Assembly (NCBI RefSeq): GCF_000934465.1
Contig: NZ_JXWY01000043.1
Span: forward strand, 1-49,618
Source: Staphylococcus microti
GTDB taxonomy: Bacteria > Bacillota > Bacilli > Staphylococcales > Staphylococcaceae
Direction of reading: 5' to 3'
DNA length: 49,618 nucleotides
Position numbers and translations under genes: made by a program. Below the pieces are notes generated by a model, which worked only from the letters and a program-made list of their open reading frames with translations, searched no databases and was not told the DNA's origin. Positions 16,844 to 25,740 of the stretch are shown here, piece after piece. Positions within the stretch are counted from its first letter, which is position 1. Every line of letters begins with the position of its first letter.

Positions 16844-17008
16844 ATGTTTTTAGTCGAGTTGAAATGTAATAATTACAATAAGAAATTGACGAAGCAAGAT
16901 GAGATAATGATTAAAACCAAAGTATCTGAGTTAAAAGGTATCACGAATTTACAAAGCTGGGCAACCTTGCAAAAAATTTATTGTAAAGACTGTGCTACCA
17001 CTAAATAA
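16844..17008 (+). CDS. Small CxxC protein (54 residues)
   Basis: A good ribosome site (ATAGGAGCG) precedes ATG 16844. The product (MFLVELKCNNYNKKLTKQDE... ending YCKDCATTK) is charged, lacks a membrane segment and has a C-terminal CxxC plus a Cys at residue 8, a possible three-Cys metal site. It starts 34 bases after the M48 protease stop and is probably co-transcribed. I do not recognise the family. Confidence 0.6.
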   Translation: MFLVELKCNNYNKKLTKQDEIMIKTKVSELKGITNLQSWATLQKIYCKDCATTK

Positions 17009-17052
17009 AATCATTTTTCTACTCACCACATCAATCTTTAAACACTAAAATG

Positions 17053-17091
17053 AGCAGTGCAAAAATCTAAGCAATAGATCGTTTCACTGCT
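17053..17091 (-). terminator. Terminator of the DUF1648 operon
   Basis: AGCAGTG and CACTGCT pair, with an inner ATCTA/TAGAT stem. The T tract in the minus direction is short. Confidence 0.5.
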
Positions 17092-17107
17092 AATTTTTCC
17101 TTTTTCA

Positions 17108-17560
17108 TTACTTGCGTGCAAATATAATACGTTTCACAAGTAGTCCAAGTATATAGATGAGTAGCACAACTAACACACCTATCATGAGTTTTGGCGGGAT
17201 ATATGATTTGCCTTGTGCTAAATAGTAAATATTTGTGATAAGCAATAGCCAAGCGCCGACTTGAACAAGTATCATCGTCATTGCCAGTTCATTCGCATGT
17301 GCTTTAGTAGATAGGTCATTTTTGCCTTTTATGTTGCGTTCAAGTTGGGGGATATAATGTATCACTAACGTAATCAGCCCCCAAATGAGCATAAATATGA
17401 GTGGCAAACACCATAAGAAAGACTTCGCACCGTACTGGTCTGGTATCCCTTGATAGTCATAATGCGTGCCTACTTGATTCGGTATTTGACCGTAAACAGT
17501 CATTAAATAAATAACCATGCCGAGCCACAAAATAGGTATGAATAAGTTAAGTTTTTTCAT
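17108..17560 (-). CDS. DUF1648 membrane protein
   Basis: A 150-residue protein with four predicted helices. The N-terminal part (LFIPILWLGMVIYLMTVYGQIPNQVGTHYDYQGIPDQYG) carries the IPxxVxxHxDxxGxPDxxG pattern of DUF1648, as in B. subtilis SdpI-type and related membrane proteins. It overlaps the end of the kinase-like gene by 14 bases and is therefore the second gene of that operon. The function is unknown; SdpI relatives give immunity to the SdpC toxin, but the domain is widespread and non-specific. Confidence 0.8.
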   Translation of the reverse strand: MKKLNLFIPILWLGMVIYLMTVYGQIPNQVGTHYDYQGIPDQYGAKSFLWCLPLIFMLIWGLITLVIHYIPQLERNIKGKNDLSTKAHANELAMTMILVQVGAWLLLITNIYYLAQGKSYIPPKLMIGVLVVLLIYILGLLVKRIIFARK

Positions 17561-18410
17561 TTATAATATCTCCCATCTTTTCTCTCACTGATGCTAAATA
17601 GACGGTTCCAAACTTTACAAGATGGACGAGTAACAAATACAACTCATAAAATTGAATGCGGTAAAATGCACCTGCTTGGAGGGGATATGTTTGATGATAC
17701 GCTTCATAAAAATCGGCTGAGAACCCTCCAAATACTTTTGTTGCACCGAGGTCGAACTCACGATCGCCATACAATGGTGCGGGATCGAAAAGTGCAGGCG
17801 TCCCATCTATTAAAAACATATAATTTCCTGCCCATAAATCACCATGCAATAGCGATGGTTCACTATTATGTTGACGCAAAGTGACATCCATTCGCTTATA
17901 CACTTGTTCAAATTGTTTAGCATCATGTTCTGCCCACAACCCTTCTGCTTCAATACGCTGAACAAGCGGCTTGATACGTTGATTCAGAAATAAATCACGC
18001 CATGACGTCTGCCATTGATTATCGAAAGACATTGTACTGCCTTGATAAGGTATTTCAAATCCAAACTGACCAATCGGACTCATCACTTGATGTAATTGTG
18101 CTACGAGTTGGCCTAACGCTCGCTGACTTCCTGATCCCCCTTCTTCTAAATAACTTAAAAGTAAGTAGGCGTCTCCTGCAATACAACCATTCGCAATCAC
18201 GCTCGGTGCCGTAATACCTGCTTGCTCGAATGCTTGTAAACCTGCTATTTCCGCTTTATAAAAATCTGCTGGACGCTGTGGCTGTACGAGTAAAAAATAT
18301 GTTTCTTCTGCCGTCTCAACGCGAAATGCCTGATTTACGTCTCCACCACGCACAGGTGTGACTGTTGTAATCCCCTCAATTGGCAATTGTTCATACCATT
18401 GTTGTTTCAT
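17547..18410 (-). CDS. Fructosamine-kinase-like phosphotransferase
   Basis: A 287-residue protein of the fructosamine/ketosamine-3-kinase family (aminoglycoside-phosphotransferase fold). Visible motifs are GGDVNQAF near the N-terminus, the catalytic loop LLHGDLWAGNYMF with Asp about residue 190, and the metal-binding FDPAPLYGDREFDLG. Family members phosphorylate fructosamines or ribulosamines on glycated proteins, enabling deglycation. AGGGGAGGATACT precedes the ATG. It is first in a two-gene operon with the DUF1648 gene. Confidence 0.87.
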   Translation of the reverse strand: MKQQWYEQLPIEGITTVTPVRGGDVNQAFRVETAEETYFLLVQPQRPADFYKAEIAGLQAFEQAGITAPSVIANGCIAGDAYLLLSYLEEGGSGSQRALGQLVAQLHQVMSPIGQFGFEIPYQGSTMSFDNQWQTSWRDLFLNQRIKPLVQRIEAEGLWAEHDAKQFEQVYKRMDVTLRQHNSEPSLLHGDLWAGNYMFLIDGTPALFDPAPLYGDREFDLGATKVFGGFSADFYEAYHQTYPLQAGAFYRIQFYELYLLLVHLVKFGTVYLASVREKMGDIINEKT

Positions 18411-18543
18411 AGTATCCTCCCCTTTAGACTTGTCTCTTTACTCTCATACCCTCATCTATCTCCACCAATCAGATTGGTTTTAAAGTATAATGTGATTCGC
18501 TATACTAATGATATTACAAGATTATCAAGTAAAGGAGTGCTCC

Positions 18544-19209
18544 ATGATGACTGACAAACGTCAACAATTATTAGACACGTTCAACTATCGCTTCGCTTCA
18601 AAACGTTTTGATCCGAACAAAAAAATTGATGACAAAGACTTTGAGACAATTTTAGAAACAGGTCGTTTATCACCAAGTTCACTCGGCTTAGAACCTTGGA
18701 AATTCCTCGTTGTACAAGATACTGAATTGCGCCAAGCACTTAAACCTATTAGCTGGGGCGCACAAGGGCAGCTTGATACAGCAAGTCACTTTGTGATTCT
18801 TTTGGCGCGTAAAAATGTGCGTCCAGAATCTCCTTATTTCCAATACCATATTCGTGAAATCCGACATATGTCAGACGAAATGGTGTCTGCGATGATTGAA
18901 AAAACAACAAACTTCCAACGTGACAACCTTAAAGTTTACGAAGACGATCGCGCTTTGTGGGATTGGGCAAGTAAACAAACCTATATCCCACTCGGTAACA
19001 TGATGACTGCCGCAGCTTTTTTAGGCATTGATTCTTGTCCGATTGAAGGCTTCCAATATGAAAACGTGGCTAAGGTGCTTGCCGATAAAGGTTACCTTGA
19101 TACAGACGAATTCTGGCCATCTGTCATGGTTGCATTCGGCTATCGTGACGCAGAACCGACACGTGAAAAAACACGCCGTCCTGCTGAAGACGTTGTTCAA
19201 TGGATTTAA
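18544..19209 (+). CDS. NAD(P)H-dependent nitroreductase
   Basis: A 221-residue nitroreductase-family flavoprotein (FMN, NAD(P)H), similar to B. subtilis YfkO and oxygen-insensitive nitroreductases. Motifs are FNYRFASKRFDPNKKI, GRLSPSSLGLEPWKFLVV (FMN binding), PLGNMMTAAAFLGIDSCPIEGF and VAFGYRD. I take the ATG at 18544 after AAAGGAGTGCTCC; in-frame codons upstream lack a ribosome site. It probably reduces quinones or nitro compounds in the cytoplasm. It is transcribed alone toward the convergent lipase gene. Confidence 0.9.
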   Translation: MMTDKRQQLLDTFNYRFASKRFDPNKKIDDKDFETILETGRLSPSSLGLEPWKFLVVQDTELRQALKPISWGAQGQLDTASHFVILLARKNVRPESPYFQYHIREIRHMSDEMVSAMIEKTTNFQRDNLKVYEDDRALWDWASKQTYIPLGNMMTAAAFLGIDSCPIEGFQYENVAKVLADKGYLDTDEFWPSVMVAFGYRDAEPTREKTRRPAEDVVQWI

Positions 19210-19214
19210 ACTCA

Positions 19215-19258
19215 AACACCCATTCACACTGGTACACGCCAGTCTGTGAATGGGTGTT
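19215..19258. terminator. Bidirectional terminator between nitroreductase and lipase genes
   Basis: AACACCCATTCACA pairs with TGTGAATGGGTGTT, with an inner CTGG/CCAG stem. It lies between convergent stops. Confidence 0.85.
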
Positions 19259-19261
19259 GTC

Positions 19262-20986
19262 TTATTTTTCTGCTTCAATACGCATTAAATAGTCGATGAG
19301 TTCATCATAAAAATCAGTTAACTGCTCTGCATTATGAGTCGCGTCTAACGTATCATTACCGATAAAGTCGCTATGATCCCATCCGGTCATCGTCGGCATC
19401 ACTTGCCATACGCCTTTTTGGAGCGGCGTGTCGGCTGTTACATCTACATGTGCTTCACCTGTCGGATATTGTGCGGATACAACAGATACTAAACCGTCAT
19501 TTGGACGCCATATTTCATCCATCACACCACCAATTAAATTTCCAGTTAGCACATGCGCAAATGCCATACCAAAATCTATCATATGCTTACCACTCAATGT
19601 TTTATGCGTCGCTTGTCCATTGAATGTTTTGTAATAAATATTTGGATTCACAGACGTTTGTGCGTTAAATTTTTCTGCACCTGTCGTCGTTAGGTCATAC
19701 AATGCGGTATCTTCAGAATCCCACAATTGGCTTTGTGCGACACGTTTGCCGTAATCAATCAGTGACTCCCCTTCTCGCTGTTTGAATCCCCAATGATGCA
19801 TGCCTAAATCTAATGTACCGAGATGATTTCCGAACGTACGTGTTAAGCCATACAACAAATGACGGATAAATGGTGTATTACCGAGTTGGTCTGCCGCATG
19901 TGTCCCATTATGTGGCGTCGCAATCGTTGTAATCGACGTAATCATGCCATCTTGTCCACCTTGATATAGCGGACTCAACGTCCCACCGTGCTGTTGTTGA
20001 TATAGACGTTCTTCATCATTCCCGTTGCGTAAATAATGTTCCAATAAGCGAATCGTTTGTCCGCCCATACTATGTCCAATCAAGTGAATCGGTTTCCCTG
20101 GTTGCCAGTCAGGATAAATGCCTTTATATGTCTTACCATAACGTTCATGTCCATACTTTTCTGCATGTGCTGCGCCATAATCCGCACGCCCACCGACAAT
20201 GTAATGATACAAATCTACAACACGTTCATGGTTGCTTGCGATTGCGCTCACACTTGCCTCGTACATCTCGTACCCTTTATTACGTATATAGTCCTGTAAA
20301 TTCGCCTTAGTACCGCCCCAATAGTTCATACCTTTCGGCGCCACATCTCCAACCATGCCCATAAATCCATGCACAAACACAAACGGATGTTGGTTGAGTG
20401 GTTGTTCTGGATTCGCTGTTTCAACAGGATTATCCGCTTTTCGTAAAGTATGTGCCGTTACCGACTCTTTATCGCCTGTTTCTGCATTAGGCGCATCCGT
20501 CACAACAGGTGCCGCTTCCTTACCATGTGTCACTGGTACAACCGTTGTTTTGTCCGTCGGTGCAAGAACTGGCGTAGGCTTAACATCCGTTACCTTGACG
20601 CTTTCCTCTGGCGTAACAATTGGGTGCCTATTATCATTTTGTATAGCGCTATCCTTTTCAACTTCTAACGACCTTTCTTTTGGTTTAGCTTGTTGTTGAT
20701 TCGCTTCAAGCACATCATCATTCACGCTTGCATGCTGATCCACTACTATCTGCTTCTGCGCTTCTTCTAACGTAGCACGATTATCTACTTGTGATGCTGT
20801 TTCATTGAATGCCTTAGCTTGTTCAACACTGTCTGCTACTTCTGTTTGTTGAATTGCATGCTCAGACTGTACCATGTCTGCTTCTGCATCACCCGTTCCC
20901 AACATAAAGAAACATGTTGCAACAACAACCGACGTTGCACCGTATAAAGACTTACGAATAGAAAATACTTGCCTATGATTTGTCAT
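19262..20986 (-). CDS. lip: Secreted triacylglycerol lipase with YSIRK-type signal peptide
   Basis: A 574-residue prepro-lipase. The start is the ATG at 20986 (TTAGGAGATGATCAG upstream), giving MTNHRQVFSIRKSLYGATSV, a YSIRK/GS-type signal that directs export at the septum. A disordered pro-region of about 160 residues (38-198) follows, then the lipase domain beginning HPFVFVHGFMG. The nucleophile is Ser306 in LIGHSMGGQT; likely Asp and His partners lie in NDGLVSV and GWDHSDFIG. The total is shorter than S. aureus Lip/Geh (about 680-690), mostly in the pro-region. An AgrA-like tandem box lies 78 bases upstream of the start. Phospholipase activity cannot be judged from sequence alone. Confidence 0.93.
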   Translation of the reverse strand: MTNHRQVFSIRKSLYGATSVVVATCFFMLGTGDAEADMVQSEHAIQQTEVADSVEQAKAFNETASQVDNRATLEEAQKQIVVDQHASVNDDVLEANQQQAKPKERSLEVEKDSAIQNDNRHPIVTPEESVKVTDVKPTPVLAPTDKTTVVPVTHGKEAAPVVTDAPNAETGDKESVTAHTLRKADNPVETANPEQPLNQHPFVFVHGFMGMVGDVAPKGMNYWGGTKANLQDYIRNKGYEMYEASVSAIASNHERVVDLYHYIVGGRADYGAAHAEKYGHERYGKTYKGIYPDWQPGKPIHLIGHSMGGQTIRLLEHYLRNGNDEERLYQQQHGGTLSPLYQGGQDGMITSITTIATPHNGTHAADQLGNTPFIRHLLYGLTRTFGNHLGTLDLGMHHWGFKQREGESLIDYGKRVAQSQLWDSEDTALYDLTTTGAEKFNAQTSVNPNIYYKTFNGQATHKTLSGKHMIDFGMAFAHVLTGNLIGGVMDEIWRPNDGLVSVVSAQYPTGEAHVDVTADTPLQKGVWQVMPTMTGWDHSDFIGNDTLDATHNAEQLTDFYDELIDYLMRIEAEK

Positions 20987-21063
20987 CTGATCATCTCCTA
21001 ACCAATATGTAAAAACGCTTACAAAAAATATAGCAAATTTCAACGTCCAACGTATCTATTTTT

Positions 21064-21093
21064 CCTAACTGTCGTGTTTCAATGCCTAACTGT
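21064..21093 (-). promoter_or_regulatory. AgrA-like tandem box upstream of lipase
   Basis: On the minus strand ACAGTTAGG-N12-ACAGTTAGG: two identical 9-mers on a 21-base period, with the spacer CATTGAAACACG. It is the geometry of AgrA sites at agr P2/P3. It is oriented toward lip, ending 78 bases before the ATG, with a TATATT hexamer between. Direct control of lip by the quorum-sensing regulator is the inference. Confidence 0.65.
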
Positions 21094-21212
21094 TTGATGT
21101 TTAGACAAGCTATTCATTGACAGTATCCACCGCAAGACGGATGACTTATTGCATATTGTTATCTATACTTAAGTTAAAGCATTACCATTCTCATTAATAA
21201 GGAGTGATTACA

Positions 21213-21398
21213 ATGCGTGTAAAAGATGTCATCATAGGTGCTTATAACGACCTATTAAACATGAAAATCAACTTGAAGAACGTTGCCATTACGGCAATCA
21301 TCACTTTCTTCGCCAGTTCGATTATGACGCCATTTCTTGGTATTCCAGTCGGTCTACTCTTCTCAGGATGGCTTATTGAAAATAAACTCAATGACTAA
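21213..21398 (+). CDS. Small membrane protein (61 residues)
   Basis: AAGGAGTG lies seven bases before ATG 21213. The product has an N-terminal amphipathic part (MRVKDVIIGAYNDLLNMKIN) and one or two hydrophobic stretches (VAITAIITFFASSIMTPFLG, VGLLFSGWLIE). A terminator follows at once. The family is not recognised. Confidence 0.6.
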   Translation: MRVKDVIIGAYNDLLNMKINLKNVAITAIITFFASSIMTPFLGIPVGLLFSGWLIENKLND

Positions 21399-21404
21399 TA
21401 CAAT

Positions 21405-21452
21405 AAAACCTACATCAGCAGGATTTTTAAATATCGTGATGATGTAGGTTTT
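21405..21452 (+). terminator. Terminator after small membrane protein gene
   Basis: AAAACCTACATCA (21405-21417) pairs with TGATGTAGGTTTT (21440-21452), then ATTT. Confidence 0.85.
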
Positions 21453-21468
21453 ATTTAATGTTATAAAT

Positions 21469-21486
21469 TTTGGAAACACTTCCAAA
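21469..21486 (+). promoter_or_regulatory. Inverted repeat upstream of nagE promoter
   Basis: TTTGGAAACACTTCCAAA is a 7-4-7 palindrome just upstream of a TTCAAT (-35) and TATAAT (-10) pair separated by 17 bases. It is a candidate operator for a GntR-type or similar sugar regulator; it does not match the cre consensus. Confidence 0.45.
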
Positions 21487-21574
21487 TTCATATTCAATCG
21501 TGCAAAACATTATTATATAATAGTACACGCAACGATGTCCTTCATAAAATTTTTTATAAAGAGAGGTAATTTGT

Positions 21575-23032
21575 ATGCTCAATTATTTACAACGCATTGG
21601 TCGCTCATTAATGCTACCAGTTGCCGTGTTACCAGCTGCTGCGATCCTTGTCGCAATTGCGAATATTATCGCTGCCACAGCAGGACAAAATGCCGCTTAT
21701 ACATTTTTCTTTAGTGCAGGTATGGGCGTCCTAGAAAATCTTGGCTTGTTGTTTGCCATTGGTGTCGCTATCGGTATGGCAAAGAAAAATGACGGCGCAA
21801 CAGCACTTGCCGCAATTGTCGGCTTTTTAGTCGTTGATAAGTTGCTAGACCCAGAAAATGTGGCTGTCTACTTAGGCATTTCCGAAAAAGCGGTTAACGC
21901 TGGCTTTACTAATATCGGCTTTGGGAATGTCTTCGTTGGTATCGCAGTCGGCTTAATTGCCGCCTCTTGCTACAACAAGTTCTCATCTGTAGAACTACCA
22001 GACGCTTTTGCCTTTTTCAGTGGTAAACGTCTTGTACCAATCATGACTGCTTTATTCTCAGTGATTTTTGCTTTTATTCTGTTGTTTATTTGGCCTTTCG
22101 TCTACAGCGCACTTGTTATGTTCGGTAAAAGTATTATCGACTTAGGCGCAATCGGTGCAGGTATTTACGGTGTTGCCAACCGTTTGTTGATTCCACTCGG
22201 CTTACACCATGCATTAAACGCCGTATTCTGGTTTGATATTGCGGGTATCAATGACGTCGCAAACTTCCAATCACAGACAGGTACAAAAGGTATTACTGGC
22301 CGCTATATGGCAGGGTTCTTCCCAATTATGATGTTCGGTATTCCCGCTGCTGCACTTGCGATGTACCATACTGCACAAACAAAATACCAAAAACAAGTTG
22401 GCAGTATTATGTTTGCCGGTGCTATCTCAGCGTTTATCGTAGGTATTACAGAGCCTATCGAATTCGTTTTTATGTTTGTTGCGCCATTATTGTATGTTGT
22501 GCACGCCATTTTGACAGGATTGTCACTGTTCATTGCAGCGCTTTTCCATTGGACAGCCGGCTTTGCATTCAGCGCTGGCCTTATTGATTTCGTATTATCA
22601 TTGATTAATCCATTCGCGAATCATCCATTAATGTTGATTGTTCAAGGACTTGTGTTCTTCGTGCTATACTACAGCATTTTCCGTTTTCTGATCGTTAAGT
22701 TTAACTTGAACACGCCGGGTCGTGGTAGTAACATTCCAACAGCACAAACAACTGATTCAGACTCTAATGCAGCGCCATCAACAAGCAAATATACACAAAC
22801 AGCTGCTACGATTATTGAAGGACTTGGCGGTAAAGACAACATTACTTCACTTACAAACTGTGCAACACGCTTACGTCTAGAACTTGTTGACAACACGAAA
22901 ATGGACGAAGCAAAAATCAAATCTGCAGGTGCTGCTGGTGCACTTAAAAGTGGGCAACACGCTGCACAAATTATTATTGGTACGCACGTGCAACAAGTTG
23001 CTGACGAAATGGAACGTCAGTTGGAAGCATAA
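21575..23032 (+). CDS. nagE: PTS N-acetylglucosamine transporter, EIICB component
   Basis: A 485-residue PTS permease of the glucose/GlcNAc family. Residues about 1-385 form the IIC membrane domain (LMLPVAVLPAAAIL..., LIPLGLHHALNAVFWFDIAG, GITEPIEFVFMF). A linker rich in Ser/Thr follows, then the IIB domain (about 405-485) with the phosphorylated Cys in LTNCATRLRLEL. No IIA domain is fused, so a separate IIA(Glc) is needed. GAGAGGTAATTTGT precedes the ATG. It brings GlcNAc into the cell as GlcNAc-6-phosphate, a precursor for cell wall and energy. Specificity is assigned by resemblance to staphylococcal NagE; glucose is the alternative. Confidence 0.87.
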   Translation: MLNYLQRIGRSLMLPVAVLPAAAILVAIANIIAATAGQNAAYTFFFSAGMGVLENLGLLFAIGVAIGMAKKNDGATALAAIVGFLVVDKLLDPENVAVYLGISEKAVNAGFTNIGFGNVFVGIAVGLIAASCYNKFSSVELPDAFAFFSGKRLVPIMTALFSVIFAFILLFIWPFVYSALVMFGKSIIDLGAIGAGIYGVANRLLIPLGLHHALNAVFWFDIAGINDVANFQSQTGTKGITGRYMAGFFPIMMFGIPAAALAMYHTAQTKYQKQVGSIMFAGAISAFIVGITEPIEFVFMFVAPLLYVVHAILTGLSLFIAALFHWTAGFAFSAGLIDFVLSLINPFANHPLMLIVQGLVFFVLYYSIFRFLIVKFNLNTPGRGSNIPTAQTTDSDSNAAPSTSKYTQTAATIIEGLGGKDNITSLTNCATRLRLELVDNTKMDEAKIKSAGAAGALKSGQHAAQIIIGTHVQQVADEMERQLEA

Positions 23033-23169
23033 CTTATAGACCCTTCTTATTTTGGTACAATAACAATAAACAATATGATGTGGTATGATATACATGATGA
23101 ACAGCAATGATTATATAGACAATCATACGAATCATTCATTAAGAAAGTTTTAAAAGAAAGGTGAACAAA

Positions 23170-24033
23170 GTGACTATACGAAAAGCAATTATCCCTGCAG
23201 CAGGTTTAGGTACACGTTTTTTACCTGCCACGAAAGCGATGCCTAAAGAAATGTTGCCAATATTAGACAAACCGACAATTCAATATATTGTCGAAGAAGC
23301 TGCAAGAGCAGGCATCGAAGACATTATTATTGTGACAGGTAAACATAAACGTGCGATTGAAGATCACTTCGATACACAAAAAGAATTAGAAACAACATTA
23401 TTTGAAAAAGGCAAGTTAGAGTTGCTCGATAAAGTCCAATATCCAACAGACCTTGCAAATATTTTTTATGTCAGACAGAAAGAACAAAATGGACTTGGCG
23501 ATGCGATTTATACAGCAAAACAATTCATCGGTAATGAACCTTTTGCCGTGCTTCTCGGCGATGATATTGTCGAATCGGACACACCCGCAATTCAACAATT
23601 AATGACACAATATGAAAAAACTGGAAAATCTGTCATTGGTGTACAAACCGTACCAGAATCTGAAACACATCGTTACGGTATTATTGCGCCACAATCTCAA
23701 GATGACCGCTTATATGACGTTGAAAAATTCGTTGAAAAACCTGCACAAGGTACAGCGCCATCAAACCTTGCTATTATGGGCAGATATGTGCTATCGCCAA
23801 AAATCTTTGACTATTTAGCAACACAAACAGAAGGTAGCGGTGGCGAAATTCAATTGACGGATGCGATTGAACGTTTAAATCAAGACGACAAAGTGTACGC
23901 ATATGACTTTGAAGGCAAGCGTTACGATGTCGGCGAAAAAATTGGTTTCGTGAAAACAACGATAGAATATGCTTTAAAAAATGAAGAAATGCAAGACGAA
24001 ATTAAACGTTACATTCAATCACTGAATTTATAA
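23170..24033 (+). CDS. galU: UTP-glucose-1-phosphate uridylyltransferase
   Basis: A 287-residue GalU/GtaB enzyme making UDP-glucose from glucose-1-phosphate and UTP. The N-terminal signature is [34 protein letters not shown] and GEIQLTDAI are also typical. I choose the GTG at 23170, spaced six bases from AAAGGTG; the GTG at 23161 is within that ribosome site. It is followed after 17 bases by pgcA, which makes its substrate. UDP-glucose serves the lipoteichoic acid glycolipid anchor and surface polymers, fitting the transferase genes next door. Confidence 0.95.
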   Translation: MTIRKAIIPAAGLGTRFLPATKAMPKEMLPILDKPTIQYIVEEAARAGIEDIIIVTGKHKRAIEDHFDTQKELETTLFEKGKLELLDKVQYPTDLANIFYVRQKEQNGLGDAIYTAKQFIGNEPFAVLLGDDIVESDTPAIQQLMTQYEKTGKSVIGVQTVPESETHRYGIIAPQSQDDRLYDVEKFVEKPAQGTAPSNLAIMGRYVLSPKIFDYLATQTEGSGGEIQLTDAIERLNQDDKVYAYDFEGKRYDVGEKIGFVKTTIEYALKNEEMQDEIKRYIQSLNL

Positions 24034-24050
24034 GTAAGGAGGTGGCGATT

Positions 24051-25694
24051 TTGAGAGCCCAATGGGAAGCAAAACTCACGGAAAGTCTCGTTGAACCTTT
24101 TTATCGCAAGCAAACTGAATCAGAAATTGAAGAAGGCTTTTCAGACGTCTTAGCTTTTGGTACAGCTGGCATTCGTAGTACATTTGGTATCGGACCCGGT
24201 CGTTTGAATAAATTTACGATTCAAAAATTTGCGTTAGGCTTTGCACACTACTTGAAACAACTGACTGCAAACCCTACCGTCGTGATTCACTTTGACACAC
24301 GTCATTTATCTCAAGACTTCGCGCGTGAAATTGCCAAAGTACTCGGCACTAATGGCGTAAAAGTGATATTGCCAGACACATTCAAATCAACACCTGAACT
24401 TTCATTTGCAGTGCGTCATTTACAAACAACTGCTGGCATTATGATTACAGCAAGTCATAACCCTAAAAACTATAACGGCATTAAAGTATATGATTCAGAC
24501 GGCGGGCAACTATTAACAGCACCCTCTCTGACTTTAAGTAACTATATAGATGTTGTGCAAGATCCATTAAACATCCAAACGGAAACACTCGAAACGTTGC
24601 AACAACAAAAGATGATTCAACCGTTAGACCAAGCAACAGCACTGGCATATCAACATGCCGTTAAAACACTCGTCGGTAAGATTGATACCGCATCAACTAA
24701 GACCGTACTCACAAGTTTACATGGGACAAGCTTACCTTTACTATCTAACATTCTGACTGACCTTGCTTATACGAACTACGTGATTGAACAAGCGCAGTCA
24801 ACACCCGATGGCGATTTCCCAACAGTGGCAATTGCTAACCCGGAAATGCCTGATGTTTTTGACCGCAGCAAACAACTTGCTGACAAAGAGGATGCACAAT
24901 TAATTATCGCAACTGATCCGGACGCTGATAGATTAGGTATTGTCGAAAGATATGATGATGGTACAACACGCTATTTTAACGGTAATGAAATTGGCTTGCT
25001 GTTACTCAAATTACGATATGATGAACAATCAACTAAACAGCAGCCTTATATGATTAAATCTGTCGTTACTGGTGCATTGAGTGAAAAGATTGCACAATCA
25101 CTTAATATTAAAGTGATCAACGTGTTAACAGGCTTTAAATACATTTCAGATCAACTGAAACAAATGGCGACACAAGACGAGCAACTCGTATTAGCATATG
25201 AAGAAAGCCATGGCTACTTAGTGGAAGACTTCTCTCGAGACAAAGACGCAATACAAATTGCAGCCTTGATGATTAAGTACAAAGAACAACTCGCTCAAGA
25301 GAACAAAACATTGAAAGACGTATTAATAGACATTTATCAAACATATGGCCATTATCAAGATCGCACCCTCTCACCAACATTTGTAGGTGCAGAAGGACGA
25401 CATAAAATCAATCAAATGATGGACCATTTTATGCAACTCACATCTATTGAAGTTGCCAATTTAACGCCTATATCAATTGAAAACTATGAACGTCAAGAAG
25501 TGTTACACATTCAAAGTGGCGAAAAAGAAAAAATCAACTTACCACAAACTGCACTCATTAAATTTATTTTTGAAGAAGGCTTTATTGCTGTTAGACCATC
25601 AGGCACTGAACCTAAAATGAAATTGTATTTTTCTTTAAATGTGGATGACTTAGATAATGTCATTAACGCATTTTGTACACAATTTGATTTATAA
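24051..25694 (+). CDS. pgcA: Alpha-phosphoglucomutase PgcA
   Basis: A 547-residue phosphohexomutase converting glucose-6-phosphate to glucose-1-phosphate. The phosphoserine loop is TASHNPKNYNG, the metal site is DPDADRLG, the sugar-specificity loop is EESHGYL and the phosphate-binding loop is RPSGTEPKMK, in family order. The TTG at 24051 (MRAQWEAKL) is preferred because AAGGAGGTG lies six bases upstream; the GTG at 24042 overlaps that site. With galU it forms a two-gene operon for UDP-glucose. It ends at the bidirectional terminator at 25701-25740. Confidence 0.94.
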   Translation: MRAQWEAKLTESLVEPFYRKQTESEIEEGFSDVLAFGTAGIRSTFGIGPGRLNKFTIQKFALGFAHYLKQLTANPTVVIHFDTRHLSQDFAREIAKVLGTNGVKVILPDTFKSTPELSFAVRHLQTTAGIMITASHNPKNYNGIKVYDSDGGQLLTAPSLTLSNYIDVVQDPLNIQTETLETLQQQKMIQPLDQATALAYQHAVKTLVGKIDTASTKTVLTSLHGTSLPLLSNILTDLAYTNYVIEQAQSTPDGDFPTVAIANPEMPDVFDRSKQLADKEDAQLIIATDPDADRLGIVERYDDGTTRYFNGNEIGLLLLKLRYDEQSTKQQPYMIKSVVTGALSEKIAQSLNIKVINVLTGFKYISDQLKQMATQDEQLVLAYEESHGYLVEDFSRDKDAIQIAALMIKYKEQLAQENKTLKDVLIDIYQTYGHYQDRTLSPTFVGAEGRHKINQMMDHFMQLTSIEVANLTPISIENYERQEVLHIQSGEKEKINLPQTALIKFIFEEGFIAVRPSGTEPKMKLYFSLNVDDLDNVINAFCTQFDL

Positions 25695-25700
25695 CGACAA

Positions 25701-25740
25701 AAATACCGATCCCAACATTTTACTGTTGCGATCGGTATTT
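25701..25740. terminator. Bidirectional terminator after pgcA
   Basis: AAATACCGATC pairs with GATCGGTATTT, with an inner CAAC/GTTG, and T runs on both sides. It separates pgcA from the convergent transferase gene. Confidence 0.88.
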
